Counted from the first letter of the stretch, positions 34,290-44,375 are shown. The stretch: DNA of 64,000 bases from Sphingomonas cannabina (GCF_021391395.1 NZ_CP090059.1:2403001-2467000); one strand, 5' to 3'. Numbers and translations are program-made. Notes: generated by a model not told the origin, from the sequence alone.

Positions 34290-36632
34290 ATGCCATCGTC
34301 GATCATCGGCGCTCTGCGCGTCACCCTCGGTCTAGACTCCGCCCAGTTCGAGGCGGGCGCATCTCGCGCCGAGAAACGGGCGGAGCAAATCGGATACCGG
34401 ATCGGCCGGTCCCTGCGTGCGCCGATTGATGCGGCCGTCTCCCTTCGCGGAGCACTGGTAGCTCTTGGTGGCGGCGCGATTGTCGCCGCCGCTCAGAAGG
34501 CGCTCGATTACGCCTCGTCCCTCGGCGAGGTGGCGCAACAGCTAGGCGTCACGACAAAGGACCTTCAGGAGTACCGGTATGCGGCAAGCCAAGCCGGCAT
34601 CTCGCAAGAGGAGATGGACAAGGCGCTTTCGAAACTGACGCTGACGATGGGCAAGGCGCGGGATGGAGCCCAAGGTCCCAAGCAGGCGTTCACCGAACTG
34701 AGCGGAATCCTCGGCCGCGACATCCTCCGCAGCGCGCAGACGGCTGGTGATGCGATCCCGCTGATCGCAGACGCTCTCGCCAAGGTCGAAGACCCCTCAA
34801 AGCGTGCTCGACTGGAAATGGAGCTGTTCGGCCGCACGGGGCAGCGCCTCGACACCCTGCTGGCCGGCGGCTCGGCGTCCATCAATCAGCTGCGAGATGC
34901 GGCACAGGACCTCGGAATCGTCCTCAGCGAGGAGCAAATCGCGAACGCCGACCGTACCGCCGACAAGCTCACCGAGCTGAAGATGGTGTTAGAGGCGAAC
35001 ATCGCCGGCGCCGTCGCGAACAACGTGAACTCGATCTACGAGTTCGTCGATTCTCTAACCGCCCTCATAGCGAAGGTTCCGGCGGCGATTCGAGCACTTG
35101 AGAATTTTCGGGCGCGTCTCGTGCAAGCGGAGACGATCGGAGCACAGTTCAGCCCCTTTGCTCCGAACCAGAAGAAGATCGAAGCGCGATCCGCCAACGC
35201 GCAGGCGCGGATCACCCTCGCCACGAACAGGATCCGGGATCGACTGGACACGCTCCCGGCCAACCAGCGGCTCGGCGCGTTGAAGAGATGGGGCGCCACG
35301 GACGATCAAATCCGGGCTCTCGGGTTCGACCCATCGCCTGCCGCGCCGGCGGCGCGTGGTGGAGCCGGGGCCGGCACATCTGATGCCGAGGCTGCTGCCG
35401 CCTCGCGCAAAGCGGCGCAGGCGCAACGCGAACGCGAGCGGCAGGCGGAGGAGGCCGCGCGGCGGGAACGGCAATATCAGGAGGAGTTGTCTCGCTCGCA
35501 GGTGGGCTATCTGCAGGCGCAGCAGGACCTCACCGTCGATCAGGTCGAGCGCGCAGCGCTGGAGCGCGAGATCAGTTGGAAGGAGCACCAGCAGCGCCTC
35601 CAGTCGATCGATACCGACAAGGACCTGACGCAGGCGCAGAAGGCGCGGCTGACCGCGATCGAGAACGAAACACAGGCGCTACGCGACGACCTGATCAATC
35701 GGCGCGAGAACGAGGAGCTCGCTCGGCAGGCATATGAGATCGCCTCCGCGCAGAACGCGAATGAGCAGGATCTCCTGCGAGCTCGAGCGGAGCTGGCGCG
35801 CACGGCAAAGGAGCGGCGAGACCTCGAACTGAAAATGCTCGACCTTCAGTTTCAGCAGCTGAACGCGGAGCAGGACCGCATCATCAACTCGCGGGATTCC
35901 AGCGCCGTCGAGATTGAGATCGCCAAAGAGCGAAAAAAGACGCTCGCTCAGCTTCAGGGGCTCGCCGCCGCGTCCGTTGAGCGTCAGAACCAAGGCCCGC
36001 TGGGGCAGTATCTCGATAGCATCCCCCGCACCGCCGACGAGATCAACGAGGCATTGGAAGGTGTCCGGACGGACGGCATCAGGGGGCTGATCGACGGGCT
36101 CGCTGAGGCGGCTGCTGGCACGCGCTCCCTTGGTGACGTGTTCAAGAATGTCAGTCAGCAGATCATCGCCGACCTGGCGCGCATCGCGCTCCAGAAGGCG
36201 ATTACCGGTGCGCTCGGCAATGCGCTCGGTGGCCTGTTTGGCGGCGGTGGCGGAGGGGGCTCGCTCTCCGGTCTGCTAGGCGGCTCGGCACCGTCGAGCC
36301 TATTCGACGGCGGCCTCGACCTGGGCGGCCTGATCGAGTTCGATCCGTTCAAGAGCTTCGGCGGGTTCCGTGCTGGGGGAGGCTCGGTCAGCGTCGGAAA
36401 GACCTACATGGTCGGCGAACGTGGGCCGGAGCTGTTCTCTCCGGCCAGCTCGGGCTCGATCATATCCAACGACAATCTCGGCCGCGGACCGATCGAATTG
36501 AAGGTCTACGCGGACGAAGGCGCGATGTTCGTGCCGCGCGTCGAGGCGATCAGCAGCGACGTTTCGGTGCGGCATCTGGACAAGGTCGGCAAGGCTCAGT
36601 CCAACATCGGGAGGCGTCGCATTGGCCGTTGA
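34290..36632 (+). CDS. Tail tape measure protein
   Basis: A 780-residue protein that sets tail length. The N-terminus (ALRVTLGLDSAQFEAGASRAEKRAEQIGYRIG) and the LGVTTKDLQEYRYAASQAGISQEEMDKALSKL region are typical; the middle (360-570) is a long Glu/Arg/Gln coiled coil, and the C-terminus is hydrophobic and Gly-rich (ALGNALGGLFGGGGGGG, GGSVSVGKTYMVGERGPELF). At about 1.5 angstrom per residue this suggests a tail near 115 nm, an estimate from the general rule. Confidence 0.93.
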   Translation: MPSSIIGALRVTLGLDSAQFEAGASRAEKRAEQIGYRIGRSLRAPIDAAVSLRGALVALGGGAIVAAAQKALDYASSLGEVAQQLGVTTKDLQEYRYAASQAGISQEEMDKALSKLTLTMGKARDGAQGPKQAFTELSGILGRDILRSAQTAGDAIPLIADALAKVEDPSKRARLEMELFGRTGQRLDTLLAGGSASINQLRDAAQDLGIVLSEEQIANADRTADKLTELKMVLEANIAGAVANNVNSIYEFVDSLTALIAKVPAAIRALENFRARLVQAETIGAQFSPFAPNQKKIEARSANAQARITLATNRIRDRLDTLPANQRLGALKRWGATDDQIRALGFDPSPAAPAARGGAGAGTSDAEAAAASRKAAQAQRERERQAEEAARRERQYQEELSRSQVGYLQAQQDLTVDQVERAALEREISWKEHQQRLQSIDTDKDLTQAQKARLTAIENETQALRDDLINRRENEELARQAYEIASAQNANEQDLLRARAELARTAKERRDLELKMLDLQFQQLNAEQDRIINSRDSSAVEIEIAKERKKTLAQLQGLAAASVERQNQGPLGQYLDSIPRTADEINEALEGVRTDGIRGLIDGLAEAAAGTRSLGDVFKNVSQQIIADLARIALQKAITGALGNALGGLFGGGGGGGSLSGLLGGSAPSSLFDGGLDLGGLIEFDPFKSFGGFRAGGGSVSVGKTYMVGERGPELFSPASSGSIISNDNLGRGPIELKVYADEGAMFVPRVEAISSDVSVRHLDKVGKAQSNIGRRRIGR

Positions 36633-37215
36633 TCTCACCGGGCTGAAGATCGGAGGCGGCTCGCAACCCGTTCCGGTCGACTTCGGCGGGACGCTGACGC
36701 CGGCGCTCGGCGGCCCGGTCCAGCATATCGACCGGGTCGGTTCGCGCTGGTCGTGGCAGATCGTTACGCCAACGATGCACGAGGAGCCGGACGGCCGCAT
36801 TTGGCGCGCGCGGCTGCATAAGGCCCAGAAGACAACGGGACTCATCCTGATCCCCGAGCCAGACCTGGTCATCGGTAATCCGGGCGCGCCCGTCGTCGCC
36901 ACCAATATAGCTGCCGGGCGGCTGCTCGCGATTTCTGGTTTGACGGCGGGTTTCGTGATCCCGGAGGGCAAGTGGCTGTCGCTCATCGTCAACGGTCAAC
37001 GATATGCAGACAAGGTCGAGGAGCAGGTTACTGCTTCCGCCGGCGGCACGGCGACCGTGACGCTGCGCAACCTGCTTCGCGTGCCACTCGCGGGCGGGGA
37101 AACAGTCGAGCTTGCCGCCCCCAAGCTGGAGGGATCGATCTCCCCTGATATCGGTGGCGTGATCGACGACAACCGGCACACCTCGTTCAGCTTCACTATT
37201 ACGGAGGACGCATGA
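36622..37215 (+). CDS. Distal tail-type protein
   Basis: A 197-residue protein from TTG 36622 behind GGGAGG. GTLTPALGGPVQHIDRVGSRWSWQIVTPTM and EPDGRIWRARLHKA, then EGKWLSLIVNGQRYADKVEEQVTA and a C-terminal NRHTSFSFTITEDA. Its place after the tape measure and its beta-rich sequence fit a distal tail (Dit) or tail-tip component. Overlaps the tape measure gene by 11 bp. Confidence 0.72.
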   Translation: MAVDLTGLKIGGGSQPVPVDFGGTLTPALGGPVQHIDRVGSRWSWQIVTPTMHEEPDGRIWRARLHKAQKTTGLILIPEPDLVIGNPGAPVVATNIAAGRLLAISGLTAGFVIPEGKWLSLIVNGQRYADKVEEQVTASAGGTATVTLRNLLRVPLAGGETVELAAPKLEGSISPDIGGVIDDNRHTSFSFTITEDA

Positions 37216-37838
37216 CGCCGCAAATGACCGCGGCGCTGGACGCACCGCGCAAGCTACTGGCCGGTCTGGTCCGGATCGAGCTGCCGAACCACACGCTGCG
37301 CTTGTGCGACGGATCGGCTGCCATCCAATGGGGGGCGGACGTGTTCGCCGGCAAAGACAGCGTCTATGGCACGATCGGCGAGGTCGAAATGATCAACGAA
37401 GAGGTCGGCGACGTCATGCCAGGCCTCGATATCTCGATGCTGCCGCCGGCCCTCTCTGCGGCTCAGGATCTGGTCAGCCCCGCGATGCAGGGTGCTCCGG
37501 TGCGCGTCTGGCTCGCAGTCATCGATCCGGTCCTCGGCACCGTCATTCCCGATCCTGAGCTGTTGTTCGCCGGTGAGGTCGATCAGCCGGTGCTCGAGGT
37601 CGAGCGCGGCACGCGTCGGGTGACCTTTCGCTGCGCGAGCGTGTTCGAACGGCTGATGGAGCCGGAGGAGGGCGCCCGGCTCTCCGACAGCTTCCATCAA
37701 TGGGTCTGGCCCGGAGAACTTGGCATGTCGCGGATGACCGGCACGCCGATCAACAAGCTGTGGGGGCCGGGAGACAAGCCGCCCGCAGCGACGCAGGTGC
37801 CGCAAATCCCGCGGCGTGGCGTGCAGCTCTATTTCTAG
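37212..37838 (+). CDS. Tail protein, DUF2163-like
   Basis: A 208-residue protein: HTLRLCDGSAAIQWGADVFAGKDSVYGTIGEVEMINEEVGDVMPGLDISMLPP, VRVWLAVIDPVLGTVIPDPELLFAGEVDQPVLE, and a C-terminal part. It corresponds in position and pattern to the DUF2163/hub proteins of GTA-like tails. ATGA overlap with the gene before. Confidence 0.78.
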   Translation: MTPQMTAALDAPRKLLAGLVRIELPNHTLRLCDGSAAIQWGADVFAGKDSVYGTIGEVEMINEEVGDVMPGLDISMLPPALSAAQDLVSPAMQGAPVRVWLAVIDPVLGTVIPDPELLFAGEVDQPVLEVERGTRRVTFRCASVFERLMEPEEGARLSDSFHQWVWPGELGMSRMTGTPINKLWGPGDKPPAATQVPQIPRRGVQLYF

Positions 37839-37847
37839 CGAGGGACG

Positions 37848-38279
37848 ATGACCGAGATCGAACGGCGCGTCGCCGTGACGCGCGCCACGCAGGCGCGTTT
37901 CGCGGGGAGGCCGCACGCCTATGGTTCCGTCGACTGCGTGCGCGTGGCGGCCTGGCACTTGCGCAAGATGGGGCGGAAGGTGACGGGGCTGGCGAAGGCC
38001 GGGTCCTACAAGACCGCCAAAGGCGCGCGCCGGGCGCTGACGCGCGCGGGCTTCTCCAGTCTGGTCGACGCGATCCAGGCCAATGGGCTCGTCGAGATCG
38101 CGCCTGCAGCGGCACTTCCCGGCGACCTGATGACCTCGGCGGGGACCGACGATCTCGAAGCGATCTGCATCTATGCCGGCAACGGGGCGATGCTCGGGTT
38201 TTCCGAGGAAGCGATGGCGTCCGGACTGCAGGCGATCCGCATCGCCGATTTCAGTGCGATCAGGGCCTGGCGCGCATGA
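37848..38279 (+). CDS. NlpC/P60-like tail peptidase (DUF6950)
   Basis: A 143-residue protein: RFAGRPHAYGSVDCVRVAAWHLRKMGR carries the probable catalytic Cys in the DC motif; PGDLMTSAGTDDLEAICIYAGNGAMLGF is the His/asp segment region (the usual catalytic His is not obvious). Tail-associated cell-wall peptidases of this size lie between the hub and the tip genes in GTA-like tails. Overlaps the tip gene by ATGA. Confidence 0.78.
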   Translation: MTEIERRVAVTRATQARFAGRPHAYGSVDCVRVAAWHLRKMGRKVTGLAKAGSYKTAKGARRALTRAGFSSLVDAIQANGLVEIAPAAALPGDLMTSAGTDDLEAICIYAGNGAMLGFSEEAMASGLQAIRIADFSAIRAWRA

Positions 38280-41200
38280 GCGGGGTGTTCCGTGCCGTCG
38301 GCGCCATTGCGAGCGTCGCATCGGTCGTTCTGATGTTCGTGCCGGGCGCGCAGCCGATCGCGCTCGGGCTCAAGGCTGCGCAGGTCGCCGCGATCGCCGG
38401 CGCGACCGCCGCCGCGGCCGGCATCGGCGCGCAGCTCACGGCGAAGCGTCCGTCAAACGAGCGGCAAGGGCTCCAACTCAACTTCAAGATCGATCCCGGC
38501 GCGCCGATCCCCTATGTCGTCGGGCGAACGGCTGTGGGCGGAACGATCGTCCACCACGAAACCTACGGCACCGACAATCACTATAACACCTATTTCGCCG
38601 TGTTGTCGGGCGGGGGTCCGTCGCGGGCAATCGAAGCGTTTACGGCCGATCGCGCGGTGGTGCCGTTCAGCGGCACGTCCGCCCAAGGCTATTACGCCCG
38701 CTGGCTTTGGCAGGACCGGCAGCTCGGCGCCACGCCTGAGGCGCGCGCGCTTGGCCACGGTGTGGTCAATCCGCCCTTCGGCAGCATTCCAGCGACGGTG
38801 CCAGGTTGGGGCACGGCCTACAAGTTGTCCGGCTATACGGCGGCATCGATCACAATGCTGTTCGACACCAAGGCGCGCCGCTACGCCAACGGCGAACCTC
38901 TGCCCGGCTGGATCGTCCAAGGCCCGTTCGTCTATGACCCCCGGCTCGACAGCACCTATCCCGGCGGATCGGGACCGTGCCGTATCGACCAGCCTTCGAC
39001 ATGGGTGTGGAGCGAGACGCCGGCGCTCCATGCGCTGAAGTGGCGCCTCGGCATCTTCCATAACGGCAAGCGGATCATGGGCGTCGGCGCGCCCGTCGAC
39101 CTGATCGACCTTCCACGCATCGTCGAAGCCGCCAACGTGCAGGAGACCAACGGCTGGAAGGCGGGCGGCGAACTCAACAGCGGCATGGACCGCTGGGACG
39201 CGTTGAAGATGATCGAGCAGGCGGGCGGCGCCGAACCGATCGCCAATGGCGCAATGATGTCGACGCTGCAGAAGATGCCGCGGGTATCGATCGGGCGGAT
39301 CGAGACCAAGGACGTCATCGGCGACAGCATGGCCATCCCGGGCACGCGGCCGCGACGGGAGCGCATCAACGGCTTTCGCGCGCGCTTTCGCAGCGAGCCG
39401 CACGGTTGGGAGATGGTCCCGATCGATATTGTCCAGGTGCCGCAGTATGTCGCCGAGGACGGGCGCGAGGTCACCGGCAGCGGCGACTATGACCTGGTAC
39501 AAAACCCGGATCAGGCGGCCAGCCTTGCAGCCTATGAGGTGTTCGACAGCCGGGAGCTGATGCCCATCCAGCTTGACGTCGGGCCGCGCTTCATCGGCTA
39601 CCGGATCGGCGACTGCGTCACCGTCGACGTCCCCGAACTCCTGCTTGAGGAGCAGGATTGCATCATCCGCGGTCGCAGCATCGATCCGGCGACCGGCGTC
39701 GTCACGCTCAAGCTCGCGACGGAGACCGCGGGCAAGCACGCCGCCGCGCTCGGCCAGACCGGTACGCCGCCGCCGACGCCCACGCTGCATTACGATCCGC
39801 TCGACGTGCCGGCGCCGGATGCAGCGGATTGGGACGCCTTGGGCGGCACCGTCGCGGATGGTGATTTCGAGACGCCGGCGCTGATCATCACCGGCGCCGT
39901 CGCGAACTCGGCGGCCGATGGCGTCGTGTTCGACTATCGGCTGACCGGTAGCGGCGATGATGCTTGGACCGGCGCGTCGATCGAGAGCGCCGATACGACG
40001 CGCAAGGTCATCACGGGCGTTCTCCCCGAGACGAGTTACGACGTCGGCATCCGCTACAAGGTGACGGGCGTCATCGGTGACCGCCTGGTGCTCGGTCCGT
40101 GCGTCACCGGGATCGACGGCGCCACCGAACTCGCGCTGTTCGCGCAGACGCTGGCGAACGGCAAGTCGACGATCTTCCCTCAGCCGACGCCGCCGACGGC
40201 GGCCGAGAGCAAGGAGAATGACTACTGGATCGACACCGACGACGGGAACAAGCCGTACATCCGGCTCGCCGGTGACGGCACGCTCGGGCTTGGCGCGAGC
40301 CAGTTGCTTCTCGGTGACGCGCCCCTGTTGATCGCGCCATGGGCGTCGATCGAAGATGAACGGACGCTGGAAGCGCTGGAGCAGCTCGCCGCGATCGGCA
40401 GCGACAACATCCTGTCGCGCGGGGAGAAGCCGCAGTTCGTCCGGGAATGGGGCGAGGCGCAATCGCGTTACGCCAACCTCGACGCCAAGGCCGCCAGCTT
40501 CGGCAATGTCGCCGCCGCGCGCGCCAACCTGACGTCCGCGAAGAATGCGCTGGCATCAGCCATCGCGTCGATCAGCCCGGCCTACAACGACACCTCGCAG
40601 GACAGCCCGATCAACGGGGCGGCGCTGCAATCACTGTGGGCGAACTTCTATGAGGCTTATGCCGTACTCGACGTCGCGATCACGGCGCAGACGCTGATCG
40701 TCCAATGGTCGGCTGACGGGGTCAACTGGCACGACACGTTCAATCCGGCGAGCGATGTCTACCAGCGTCAGTCCGCCGACAATGGCGCGAGCTGGGGGCC
40801 GGCGATTCGCGTGGTCGGCGAGGAAGGTGCCAGCGGCACCAACGGGCAATACACGAGCATCGTGTTCCGTCGGGCGGCGACCCAACCCGCGACGCCGACG
40901 AGCACGACAACCCCGCCGGCGGGATGGAGCGACGCGCCGCCGGCGGATGATGGCGTAACCGCGCTGTGGCAGTCGAGCGCGGACTTCCGGGACGGCAACC
41001 GCATCAGCGCGGGCTGGTCGACACCTTACAAGGTGGTGCCGATCGGCGTGACCGACTTCGCGGACGAGACCGCGGCCAACCAGATCACCGTGACGCTGGG
41101 ACAGACAATGGAGGTCCCGGCGGACTACCAGGGCACCATCGCCGCCGGCGTGCTGCCGAAATACAACCAGATCAAGGTCATGCGCGGCGATATCGACGTC

Positions 41201-41869
41201 ACCACCGCGAACGAGACGACTTATGTGATCCAGAACGCGACCGGCGGTTGCGACGGAAATGTCTCAGTCGACAATACCGCAGGGTCGGGGACGAAGGGTC
41301 GCCAGCAGATCGGGACTGGGTTCAATGCCACCGGCTCATACGAGATCGTCGTGTCCTATCGCGGTAATCAGGCGGCGCCACCGATCAAGGTAATCGTCAC
41401 GAAGGTCCTGGCCGCGCCGCCGACGGGTGGGGGCTCCGGCACCGAGGGCTATTCGAACAATGGGTCGTTCGATCCGACCGGCCTTGGCGTCGGATCGACC
41501 ACGATGTTCGAGATCGGGCGCATACCCGCCATCACCAAGGCAGCAGGGCAGACGCAGGCTAACCTGAGCTTCAATGCGTCATATACCGTTGGCGGTACGG
41601 CGAATGTCGTTCGGCGGATGATCGCCAAATGGCAGGTCAGCCCCGCTGCGGCGAACAACTGGACCGATGTCACCGCTGCTGTCGACGGATCGAACGCGAC
41701 CTACAACAACTCGACCGGAGACTCGACGATCGGATCGATCTCGGTCCCTGGCACCTACGCGATGGGGACAGGGGCCTTCGATTTCAGGGTCGTCGCGTCA
41801 ATCAACGCCACGACCGGCAACGCTTCACTCTTCATCGAAAGCGGCAGCGGCGCCGTAGTCACGAGCTGA
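38276..41869 (+). CDS. Tail tip attachment protein (gpJ-like, with Fn3-like and Ig-like parts)
   Basis: A 1197-residue protein. The N-terminus has a hydrophobic stretch SVASVVLMFVPGAQPIALGL and GPGAPIPYVVGR-type sequence (KIDPGAPIPYVVGRTAVGG), typical of the tip/host-specificity protein. The middle contains hub-like regions (GGELNSGMDRWDALKMIEQAGGAEP, RPRRERINGFRARFRSEPH), followed by a fibronectin-III-like domain (DYRLTGSGDDAWTG...VLPETSYDVGIRYKV) and C-terminal Ig-like/low-complexity sections with YSNNGSFDPTG. It probably contacts the receptor together with the 42292 gene. Confidence 0.88.
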   Translation: MSGVFRAVGAIASVASVVLMFVPGAQPIALGLKAAQVAAIAGATAAAAGIGAQLTAKRPSNERQGLQLNFKIDPGAPIPYVVGRTAVGGTIVHHETYGTDNHYNTYFAVLSGGGPSRAIEAFTADRAVVPFSGTSAQGYYARWLWQDRQLGATPEARALGHGVVNPPFGSIPATVPGWGTAYKLSGYTAASITMLFDTKARRYANGEPLPGWIVQGPFVYDPRLDSTYPGGSGPCRIDQPSTWVWSETPALHALKWRLGIFHNGKRIMGVGAPVDLIDLPRIVEAANVQETNGWKAGGELNSGMDRWDALKMIEQAGGAEPIANGAMMSTLQKMPRVSIGRIETKDVIGDSMAIPGTRPRRERINGFRARFRSEPHGWEMVPIDIVQVPQYVAEDGREVTGSGDYDLVQNPDQAASLAAYEVFDSRELMPIQLDVGPRFIGYRIGDCVTVDVPELLLEEQDCIIRGRSIDPATGVVTLKLATETAGKHAAALGQTGTPPPTPTLHYDPLDVPAPDAADWDALGGTVADGDFETPALIITGAVANSAADGVVFDYRLTGSGDDAWTGASIESADTTRKVITGVLPETSYDVGIRYKVTGVIGDRLVLGPCVTGIDGATELALFAQTLANGKSTIFPQPTPPTAAESKENDYWIDTDDGNKPYIRLAGDGTLGLGASQLLLGDAPLLIAPWASIEDERTLEALEQLAAIGSDNILSRGEKPQFVREWGEAQSRYANLDAKAASFGNVAAARANLTSAKNALASAIASISPAYNDTSQDSPINGAALQSLWANFYEAYAVLDVAITAQTLIVQWSADGVNWHDTFNPASDVYQRQSADNGASWGPAIRVVGEEGASGTNGQYTSIVFRRAATQPATPTSTTTPPAGWSDAPPADDGVTALWQSSADFRDGNRISAGWSTPYKVVPIGVTDFADETAANQITVTLGQTMEVPADYQGTIAAGVLPKYNQIKVMRGDIDVTTANETTYVIQNATGGCDGNVSVDNTAGSGTKGRQQIGTGFNATGSYEIVVSYRGNQAAPPIKVIVTKVLAAPPTGGGSGTEGYSNNGSFDPTGLGVGSTTMFEIGRIPAITKAAGQTQANLSFNASYTVGGTANVVRRMIAKWQVSPAAANNWTDVTAAVDGSNATYNNSTGDSTIGSISVPGTYAMGTGAFDFRVVASINATTGNASLFIESGSGAVVTS

Positions 41870-41872
41870 CCC

Positions 41873-42292
41873 ATGGACAGATGGTGGATCATCGAGCTGG
41901 AGGGCGGCGACCTCCTGCAGAGCCTCGACGCGCCCGGGACACGCGGCACGCCGAACGGCGTCCGCTCGGCCGAGCTGCCACGTCGGATCGATTTCGCGAC
42001 CGAACGCTGGGATTGGGAGCGAGGCGAGATCGTGCCGCATCTCGACGGAGTTCTGGCGGCAATCGACCTCGAGCACGGCCGCGATCGGATCGCTCGGGCG
42101 CACAGTCGCAAGCTCATCGAAGCGCTGCTGATCACGGCCGGGGTGCCAATCGATGGCCTGGTCGCGCGCGAGGCTCGGGAAACCGGACAGGATCTCGCCG
42201 ACCTGGTGAGGACGATCATCGCCAAAGCGGACGAGGGCGCTTCCGCCGAGGTGATCAGGATTTGCGCGAAACGCGCCGCAAGGAGCATGTGA
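41873..42292 (+). CDS. Hypothetical 139-residue tail-region protein
   Basis: MDRWWIIELEGGDLLQSLDAPGTRGTPNGVRSAELPRRIDFATERWDWERGEIVPHLDGVLAAIDLEHGRDRI...; three bases after the tip gene. It may be a tail-fibre accessory or chaperone; the C-terminal half is helical. One-base overlap with the fibre gene. Confidence 0.68.
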   Translation: MDRWWIIELEGGDLLQSLDAPGTRGTPNGVRSAELPRRIDFATERWDWERGEIVPHLDGVLAAIDLEHGRDRIARAHSRKLIEALLITAGVPIDGLVAREARETGQDLADLVRTIIAKADEGASAEVIRICAKRAARSM

Positions 42293-43614
42293 TGGCCGAT
42301 CCGACGCCTTTTGACAGCCTGACGCCGACCGATACTTTGGCGGCGACCGACCAGATCCTCCTCAAGCGAGGGGCGATCTATTGCCGTTTCACCGGCCAAC
42401 TTCCGGTGATTGCCGCCTCCGGCAATATTGGGATCGGTAGCCCCTCTCCGCGTACCAAACTTACGGTGAAGCCGCCCAGCGCCCCGGTCGACCCGGTTGG
42501 GAGATTACCTTTCGAGATCGGCGAGGACACGGACAATCCGGACTATGGTATTCGTCAGGGTCTCGTCTTTCAATCGGGCACATGGACCGGTGTCATCAAT
42601 GTTGTGACTGGCGGCGTCGGCGGGCCGCTATCCCTCAATCCGTCCGGGGGGAACCTGCTCGTTGGCATCGCGAATGGAACCGAGCACCGTATTCGCAAAC
42701 TGGTTGCGAGCAATGCGGGCGCCGCAATCCTGAACGTCATGGGAGAAGGCGCCTTGACCGCCACCTTCTATGCGATCACCGGCGGGCAGGGATCGAGCGC
42801 GAATGCGGCGGTTAAGATCGGGACGGATGGGGTGACCGGTCGATCCATCAGCACGGGCGGCACGATCAACGTCAATGGCGCCGACTACGCCGAATATATG
42901 ACGAAGGCCGAAGGGTGCGGCACTATCGCGCCCGGCGACGTCTGCGGCGTCACGGCAGAGGGCCTGCTGACCCGTACCTGGTCGGAGGCAATCGGCTTCG
43001 TCGTGAAATCGACCGATCCCGCCTATGTCGGCGGAGACAGCTGGGCTCAGCAAATTGGAACGCGCCCCGAGGCGCCGGCGCCGATTGGCGAGGAGCCGGT
43101 GCTGCCGGATTTTCCGCCGCCGGCGCCCGGGGATATGCCGCTAGCCGAGGATGGCGAGGCCTCTGAGACCTACCAGCAGCGGGTCGCTGCCTGGGGCGCT
43201 CAGGTGACCGCCTATTGGCAGGCGCTGTCGGCCTATCAGCAGCAGGTGGCCGCTTACCCCGCGGCGCACACCGCCTGGGTCGAGGCAAAGGCTGCGTTCG
43301 ATACCGCGCAAGCGCAATACGAGACTGACCTCGCCGACTGGGAAACGGCGCTCGAAGCGGCGCGCCAGCGGGTCGACCGCATCGCCTTCTCCGGTCAGGT
43401 GCCAGTCAACGTCGACGCCGATACGCTCGCCGCCTGCGAGGCAGCGCTAGCGGCCGGCACCGGTGTCTATCTGATCGCCGCGGCGAACGGCGGCGGGATC
43501 AAGGCGATCGCCGTCGCCGAGGCTGACATGACGCTGCCGCTCTACATGCGCCGGATCGGCAAGGTCTGGGCGATCCGCGACGGCCGGCCCTGGGTGGACG
43601 TGCAGCATGGGTAA
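42292..43614 (+). CDS. Tail fibre / receptor-binding protein with chaperone-like C-terminal region
   Basis: A 440-residue protein. The N-terminal FDSLTPTDTLAATDQILLKRGAIYCRFT resembles fibre attachment regions; residues 45-190 are beta-rich with GNIGIGSPSPRTKLTV, a frequent fibre/S74-type start. NGADYAEYMTKAEGCGTIAPGDVCGVT (about 197-225) matches the autoprocessing chaperone (peptidase G2-like) pattern. After that comes a Pro-rich linker and a coiled coil (YQQRVAAWGAQVTAYWQALSAYQQQVAAY). It probably determines adsorption. Confidence 0.78.
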   Translation: MADPTPFDSLTPTDTLAATDQILLKRGAIYCRFTGQLPVIAASGNIGIGSPSPRTKLTVKPPSAPVDPVGRLPFEIGEDTDNPDYGIRQGLVFQSGTWTGVINVVTGGVGGPLSLNPSGGNLLVGIANGTEHRIRKLVASNAGAAILNVMGEGALTATFYAITGGQGSSANAAVKIGTDGVTGRSISTGGTINVNGADYAEYMTKAEGCGTIAPGDVCGVTAEGLLTRTWSEAIGFVVKSTDPAYVGGDSWAQQIGTRPEAPAPIGEEPVLPDFPPPAPGDMPLAEDGEASETYQQRVAAWGAQVTAYWQALSAYQQQVAAYPAAHTAWVEAKAAFDTAQAQYETDLADWETALEAARQRVDRIAFSGQVPVNVDADTLAACEAALAAGTGVYLIAAANGGGIKAIAVAEADMTLPLYMRRIGKVWAIRDGRPWVDVQHG

Positions 43615-43927
43615 GCGGCTTGTCCTAGTCGGCGCCCTGCTGGCGCTCCTCGGCTGCGATCAGGTCGGCGCCGACGGCTATTCTTTCGAGCGGAAGGAAT
43701 TTGACCGAAAGACGGTGACGATCACCCTGGTCGAGCACAAGTCGCTCAGGGAACTGCGCGCCGCGGCGCCGCCGGGGACGCCGGGCCGCGACACCCTGTT
43801 CGGCTTCTCGATCCTCAAGGCCGACGGCACCTGCGAGATGCACGTCATGGACCCCATGGTGACTTGGGCGCCCGAGCACCGCGGCCATGAAGACGCGCAC
43901 TGCTTCCACGGAAGGTTTCATTCGTGA
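43607..43927 (+). CDS. Small lipoprotein, possible superinfection-exclusion protein
   Basis: A 106-residue protein with a lipoprotein signal: MGKRLVLVGALLALLGC, the lipobox LLGC ending at Cys17. The mature part contains two further cysteines. Small lipoproteins next to tail-fibre genes (Cor, Llp types in other phages) often block the receptor; that role is inference here. It overlaps the fibre gene by 8 bp and the next by 4 bp. Confidence 0.75.
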   Translation: MGKRLVLVGALLALLGCDQVGADGYSFERKEFDRKTVTITLVEHKSLRELRAAAPPGTPGRDTLFGFSILKADGTCEMHVMDPMVTWAPEHRGHEDAHCFHGRFHS

Positions 43928-44349
43928 ACGAGCCCAAGCTCCTCGACCTCGGCGTACAGGCGGCTGCCGGCGGCGGAAGCTTTGCACTGACCCTTTATGC
44001 AATCCGATGGGCCTTGAACTGGCTGACGGGTCGTGTCGATCGTCGTGAGGCGCTTGTCCAGGCCCAGGAGGAGAAAGTCGACCGCGAATGGCAGGCGATC
44101 CGCGAGGCCCTGGAAGGCCGGATCGAGAAGCTGGAGGCGCAAGTCGACAAGGTGACGCGTGAAAGCGAGGCGTATCGTCTGGCGTTCCACCATGTTGCCA
44201 AAGCGCTAGTCGCGGCCGATCCGAACCATCCCGCGCTCACGATCGCCGACCAGATCCTGTCGGTGGCGTTCCCGCTCGACCTGCGCACGCTGGCGGAGCG
44301 TGCCGACCTGGCGCTGGACCGCGCCGCGGCGGCCAAGCCGGCGGAATAG
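43924..44349 (+). CDS. Membrane protein with coiled coil, possible holin
   Basis: A 141-residue protein from GTG 43924. One hydrophobic segment (SFALTLYAIRWALNWL) is followed by a strongly charged coiled coil (REALVQAQEEKVDREWQAIREALEGRIEKLEAQVDKV). It lies directly before the endolysin gene, so it may be a holin or lysis regulator. Confidence 0.7.
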   Translation: MNEPKLLDLGVQAAAGGGSFALTLYAIRWALNWLTGRVDRREALVQAQEEKVDREWQAIREALEGRIEKLEAQVDKVTRESEAYRLAFHHVAKALVAADPNHPALTIADQILSVAFPLDLRTLAERADLALDRAAAAKPAE

Positions 44350-44375
44350 CCGCCGCACAATCGGAGACATCGACC

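Noticed and set aside
38453..40462. 669-codon minus-strand open frame
   Set aside because: Antisense to the tail tip gene; Arg/His-rich, low-complexity composition typical of shadow frames in high-GC DNA.
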